NCBI GenBank assembly: GCA_943331145.2
Contig: CALQKL020000093.1
Coordinates: 1 to 8,041, forward strand
Direction: 5' to 3'
From: Chitinophaga pinensis
GTDB lineage: Bacteria > Bacteroidota > Bacteroidia > Chitinophagales > Chitinophagaceae
Length of the DNA: 8,041 nt
The notes beneath the pieces are model-generated. The model was not told where the DNA came from and searched no databases. It saw only the letters and a list, made by a program, of their open reading frames with translations. This document shows positions 6,972 to 8,041 of the stretch, in pieces (within the stretch, counting starts at the first letter, position 1; every line of letters begins with the position of its first letter). The translations under genes were made by a program, and so were the position numbers.

Positions 6972-7012
6972 AAAAAAAGGGCTGTCTCATAATTTTGAGA
7001 CAGCTTTTTTTT
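6972..7012. terminator. Bidirectional Rho-independent terminator after the YceI gene
   Basis: A perfect 9-bp stem GCTGTCTCA (6981-6989) / TGAGACAGC (6996-7004) closes a 6-base loop. It is flanked by an A-run (6972-6978) on the left and a T-run (7005-7012) on the right, so it can terminate in both directions. It begins 14 bp after the YceI stop codon. The stem sequence also resembles insertion-sequence end repeats that I recall from Bacteroidota, which is discussed as a finding. Confidence 0.85.
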
Positions 7013-7163
7013 ATTTTTTTTCTGTCCATTTTTTTTCAATAATTACAACAACAGCATTCAAAAATATTACTGCATTAAATTTTAATGCTTCTTCTGAAAT
7101 ACTTGTAAAATCAATACTTTCAGCGTTTTTATTTTTAAACTCAGGAAATTTATTTTTACATTT
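7011..7163 (-). pseudogene. Short open frame without a start, possible C-terminal remnant of a degraded gene
   Basis: On the minus strand an open frame of 50 codons runs from after a stop at 7164-7166 to TAA at 7011-7013. It has no ATG or GTG start. The translation contains a plausible amphipathic/hydrophobic stretch (SISEEALKFNAVIFLNAVVV) followed by a lysine-rich tail (IIEKKWTEKK), and its stop lies in the T-run of the adjacent terminator. That looks like the end of a once longer gene, but in sequence this AT-rich a 50-codon frame can also arise by chance. I do not recognise the family. Confidence 0.25.
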
Positions 7164-7193
7164 TTAAAAAAATATTAGACAATTAAATTTCGC

Positions 7194-7202
7194 TTATCCA
7201 CA
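7194..7202 (+). promoter_or_regulatory. DnaA-box-like 9-mer
   Basis: TTATCCACA is a perfect match to the strong DnaA-box consensus TTATNCACA. A reverse-orientation near-match TGTGTATAT (one mismatch) lies at 7231-7239 and a weaker one, TGTGTATGG (two mismatches), at 7271-7279. A single perfect 9-mer can occur by chance, so DnaA binding is only a possibility. Confidence 0.3.
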
Positions 7203-7273
7203 AACAGTAAAAAAATGTTGATAAAATAATTGTGTATATTTTTTCTAATCGCAGAAATTATTTTTAATATTGT

Positions 7274-7347
7274 GTATGGGAATTTGGTTCCCGTACTTAC
7301 TAACCCATCTATATATTAAAGCCCGACATTTTTTGTTGGGCTTTTTT
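7274..7347 (+). ncRNA. Possible small RNA: hairpin followed by terminator
   Basis: A 9-bp stem with one G-U pair, GTATGGGAA (7274-7282) / TTCCCGTAC (7288-7296), closes the 5-base loop TTTGG. A 24-base linker follows, then a terminator. The segment ATGGG (7276-7280) could alternatively pair with CCCAT (7304-7308), so two structures are possible. No protein gene sits immediately upstream on this strand to account for the terminator. No good promoter was found: TATATTTT (7235-7242) and TAATATTG (7265-7272) each miss one consensus base. It may instead be a leader or a relic. Confidence 0.3.
7321..7347 (+). terminator. Rho-independent terminator
   Basis: An 8-bp stem GCCCGACA (7321-7328) / TGTTGGGC (7334-7341), containing one G-U pair, closes a 5-base T loop and is followed by six T residues. 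It faces right and lies about 360 bp past the YceI stop, beyond that gene's own terminator. It therefore probably ends a separate short transcript. Confidence 0.75.
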
Positions 7348-7446
7348 ACGCAGTTTACATTCTGATTTATTTACTTTACTTCGACATAATAATCGCCTTT
7401 ACATCATATTTTTTATGTAATAATTTCATCATCAATTTAAATCACA

Positions 7447-7477
7447 TTCGTGGTTTTATTTTTTAGAAGTATCTTTG
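7447..7477 (+). promoter_or_regulatory. Putative promoter of the small CxxC protein gene
   Basis: TATCTTTG (7470-7477) matches TAnnTTTG exactly. A near-consensus -33 TTCG (7447-7450) stands 19 bases upstream, the expected spacing. The predicted transcription start, about 5-7 bases downstream, coincides with the GTG start codon at 7482, implying a leaderless or nearly leaderless mRNA. Confidence 0.55.
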
Positions 7478-7481
7478 TTTT

Positions 7482-7703
7482 GTGAAAATAAATAAGCAGC
7501 ATATTATTCTAACTAGCATTATTTTTTTAATCAGCATGGTTTCAAAAGCACAATGTTCGATGTGCACAAAAACAGCTTCTCAACTTGGCGAAAAACCAGC
7601 GTTGGGTTTAAACAATGGTATACTTTATTTGATGCTCGCTCCGTTTGCCATTATTGGTGTAATTGCATATCGCTGGTGGAAAAGTCAAGGGGATTCTCAG
7701 TAA
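7482..7703 (+). CDS. Small membrane protein with CxxC motif after a signal peptide
   Basis: The 73-aa product starts at GTG. It has a basic N-terminus (MKINKQH), a hydrophobic core (8-20) and a likely signal-peptidase site at SKA|Q (23/24). The motif CSMC (C25, C28) follows at once, then a short polar segment and a second membrane helix (about 47-65, GILYLMLAPFAIIGVIAY) ending in RWWKSQ. The mature form would be a single-pass protein with a periplasm-facing CxxC. Similar tiny proteins with QC(A/S)MC followed by NxGILYL occur, in my recollection, in other Bacteroidota, sometimes near respiratory genes, but I cannot assign a function. Metal or haem handling or a thiol role would be guesses. The next in-frame ATG (residue 19) would destroy the signal peptide, so GTG is preferred. 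Its end overlaps the convergent MeaB gene by 7 bp. Confidence 0.75.
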   Translation: MKINKQHIILTSIIFLISMVSKAQCSMCTKTASQLGEKPALGLNNGILYLMLAPFAIIGVIAYRWWKSQGDSQ

Positions 7704-8041
7704 TATTTTTTTATAAACTGATATAGGTTTATTAATCCTTCGTTTTTTTCTATTTCAGATTTCAAAGCAGATTTTTCAACATCCTGCATTCTTTTACTTC
7801 TAATTAATTGATAAGCCCGCTCTGCAAGCAACCATGATTTTCTATCGTTAACCTTTGATTGATTAGAAGCATTAATTTTTTCCTTTAATAATTCAATCCC
7901 TTCTTTAGTTGAAGCAATCGTTTTTACAATTGGAATTTCTTGTTGTTTGTGATGAAATACAGGTGCAAGCATTTGTTTTAGTGTATTGATAAATGCATCT
8001 GCACCTTCTCGATCTGATTTATTGACAACAAAAATATCTGC
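7697..8041 (-). CDS. meaB: MeaB/ArgK-type GTPase, C-terminal part (5' end outside window)
   Basis: The reading frame is open to the right edge, so the ATG at 7972 is an internal methionine; 114 residues are visible. The fragment starts ADIFVVNKSDREGAD, carrying the G4 guanine-specificity motif NKSD (encoded at 8012-8023). It continues with IPIVKTIASTKEGIELLKEK, as in the C-terminal third of G3E-type GTPases of the MeaB/ArgK/YgfD family, followed by the helical C-terminal region used for dimerisation. Family members chaperone adenosylcobalamin-dependent methylmalonyl-CoA mutase, gating cofactor loading and protecting the enzyme. The P-loop and switch regions are outside the window, as would be any neighbouring mutase genes. 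Its stop codon overlaps the end of the convergent CxxC-protein gene. Confidence 0.88.
   Translation of the reverse strand, partial: ADIFVVNKSDREGADAFINTLKQMLAPVFHHKQQEIPIVKTIASTKEGIELLKEKINASNQSKVNDRKSWLLAERAYQLIRSKRMQDVEKSALKSEIEKNEGLINLYQFIKKYY

Larger units (their letters stand above)
7013..7481. other. AT-rich gap without an intact gene
   Basis: No convincing protein-coding gene is visible on either strand. From left to right it holds the short start-less frame (to 7163), a DnaA-box-like site (7194-7202), a hairpin at 7274-7296, a terminator at 7321-7347, a weak dyad TTACAT-N10-ATGTAA (7399-7420) and the promoter of the next gene (7447-7477). Between these I see only A/T-rich sequence. 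Confidence 0.7.

Noticed and set aside
7399..7420. Dyad TTACAT-N10-ATGTAA as an operator for the CxxC protein gene
   Set aside because: Six-base arms in sequence this A/T-rich are expected by chance, and the dyad is about 50 bp upstream of the -7 element with no associated regulator gene.
7972..7972. ATG at 7972 as the start of a separate 91-aa protein
   Set aside because: The frame continues upstream to the window edge and encodes the NKSD motif of a MeaB/ArgK GTPase, so this methionine is internal.

Overview
The window comes from an AT-rich genome of the phylum Bacteroidota, probably a Chitinophagales/Sphingobacteriales-type organism (the rank below phylum is a guess). Three things point there. 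There are two TonB-dependent outer-membrane receptors. Start codons have A/T-rich upstream sequence with no Shine-Dalgarno motif. Several genes are preceded by the Bacteroidota-type -7 element TAnnTTTG, in several cases so close that the leader is only about 0-15 nt. No complete mobile element, CRISPR array, rRNA or tRNA is visible.

Layout. Positions 1-1427 (+) hold the C-terminal barrel of a TonB-dependent receptor cut by the window edge. It converges, with an 11-bp gap, on a minus-strand pair: a FecA-type receptor (start best placed at 4341) followed 29 bp later by an atypical NAD(P)-binding SDR protein (2113-1439). Upstream of these, also on the minus strand, is a three-helix DUF2721 membrane protein (4843-4451). 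The 155-bp gap above it carries two adjacent arrays of 8-9 bp repeats. Next come an LpxD-like acyltransferase (5943-4999) and, 31 bp upstream, an HxlR-family regulator (6316-5975). The regulator is divergent from a YceI-family lipocalin-like protein (6425-6958, +). The 108 bp between them hold two opposing -7 elements and repeated TAGTAAGTA/TACTTACTA half-sites, which look like HxlR operators.

Positions 6959-7481 form a 523-bp stretch without an intact gene. It contains a strong bidirectional terminator, a 50-codon minus-strand open frame lacking a start, a perfect DnaA-box sequence, and a hairpin followed by a second terminator that could be a small RNA. The right end has a 73-aa membrane protein with a CxxC motif, starting with GTG almost at its predicted transcription start. 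It overlaps by 7 bp, tail to tail, the end of a MeaB/ArgK GTPase gene that runs off the window.

Functionally the window is mostly envelope and nutrient-uptake biology: outer-membrane receptors, lipid A-type acylation, a lipocalin-like protein and small membrane proteins, plus one local regulator. I see no clear new multi-gene system. The most testable items are the HxlR/YceI operator layout, the orphan LpxD-like gene behind the regulator, the near-leaderless CxxC protein, and the content of the 523-bp gap.
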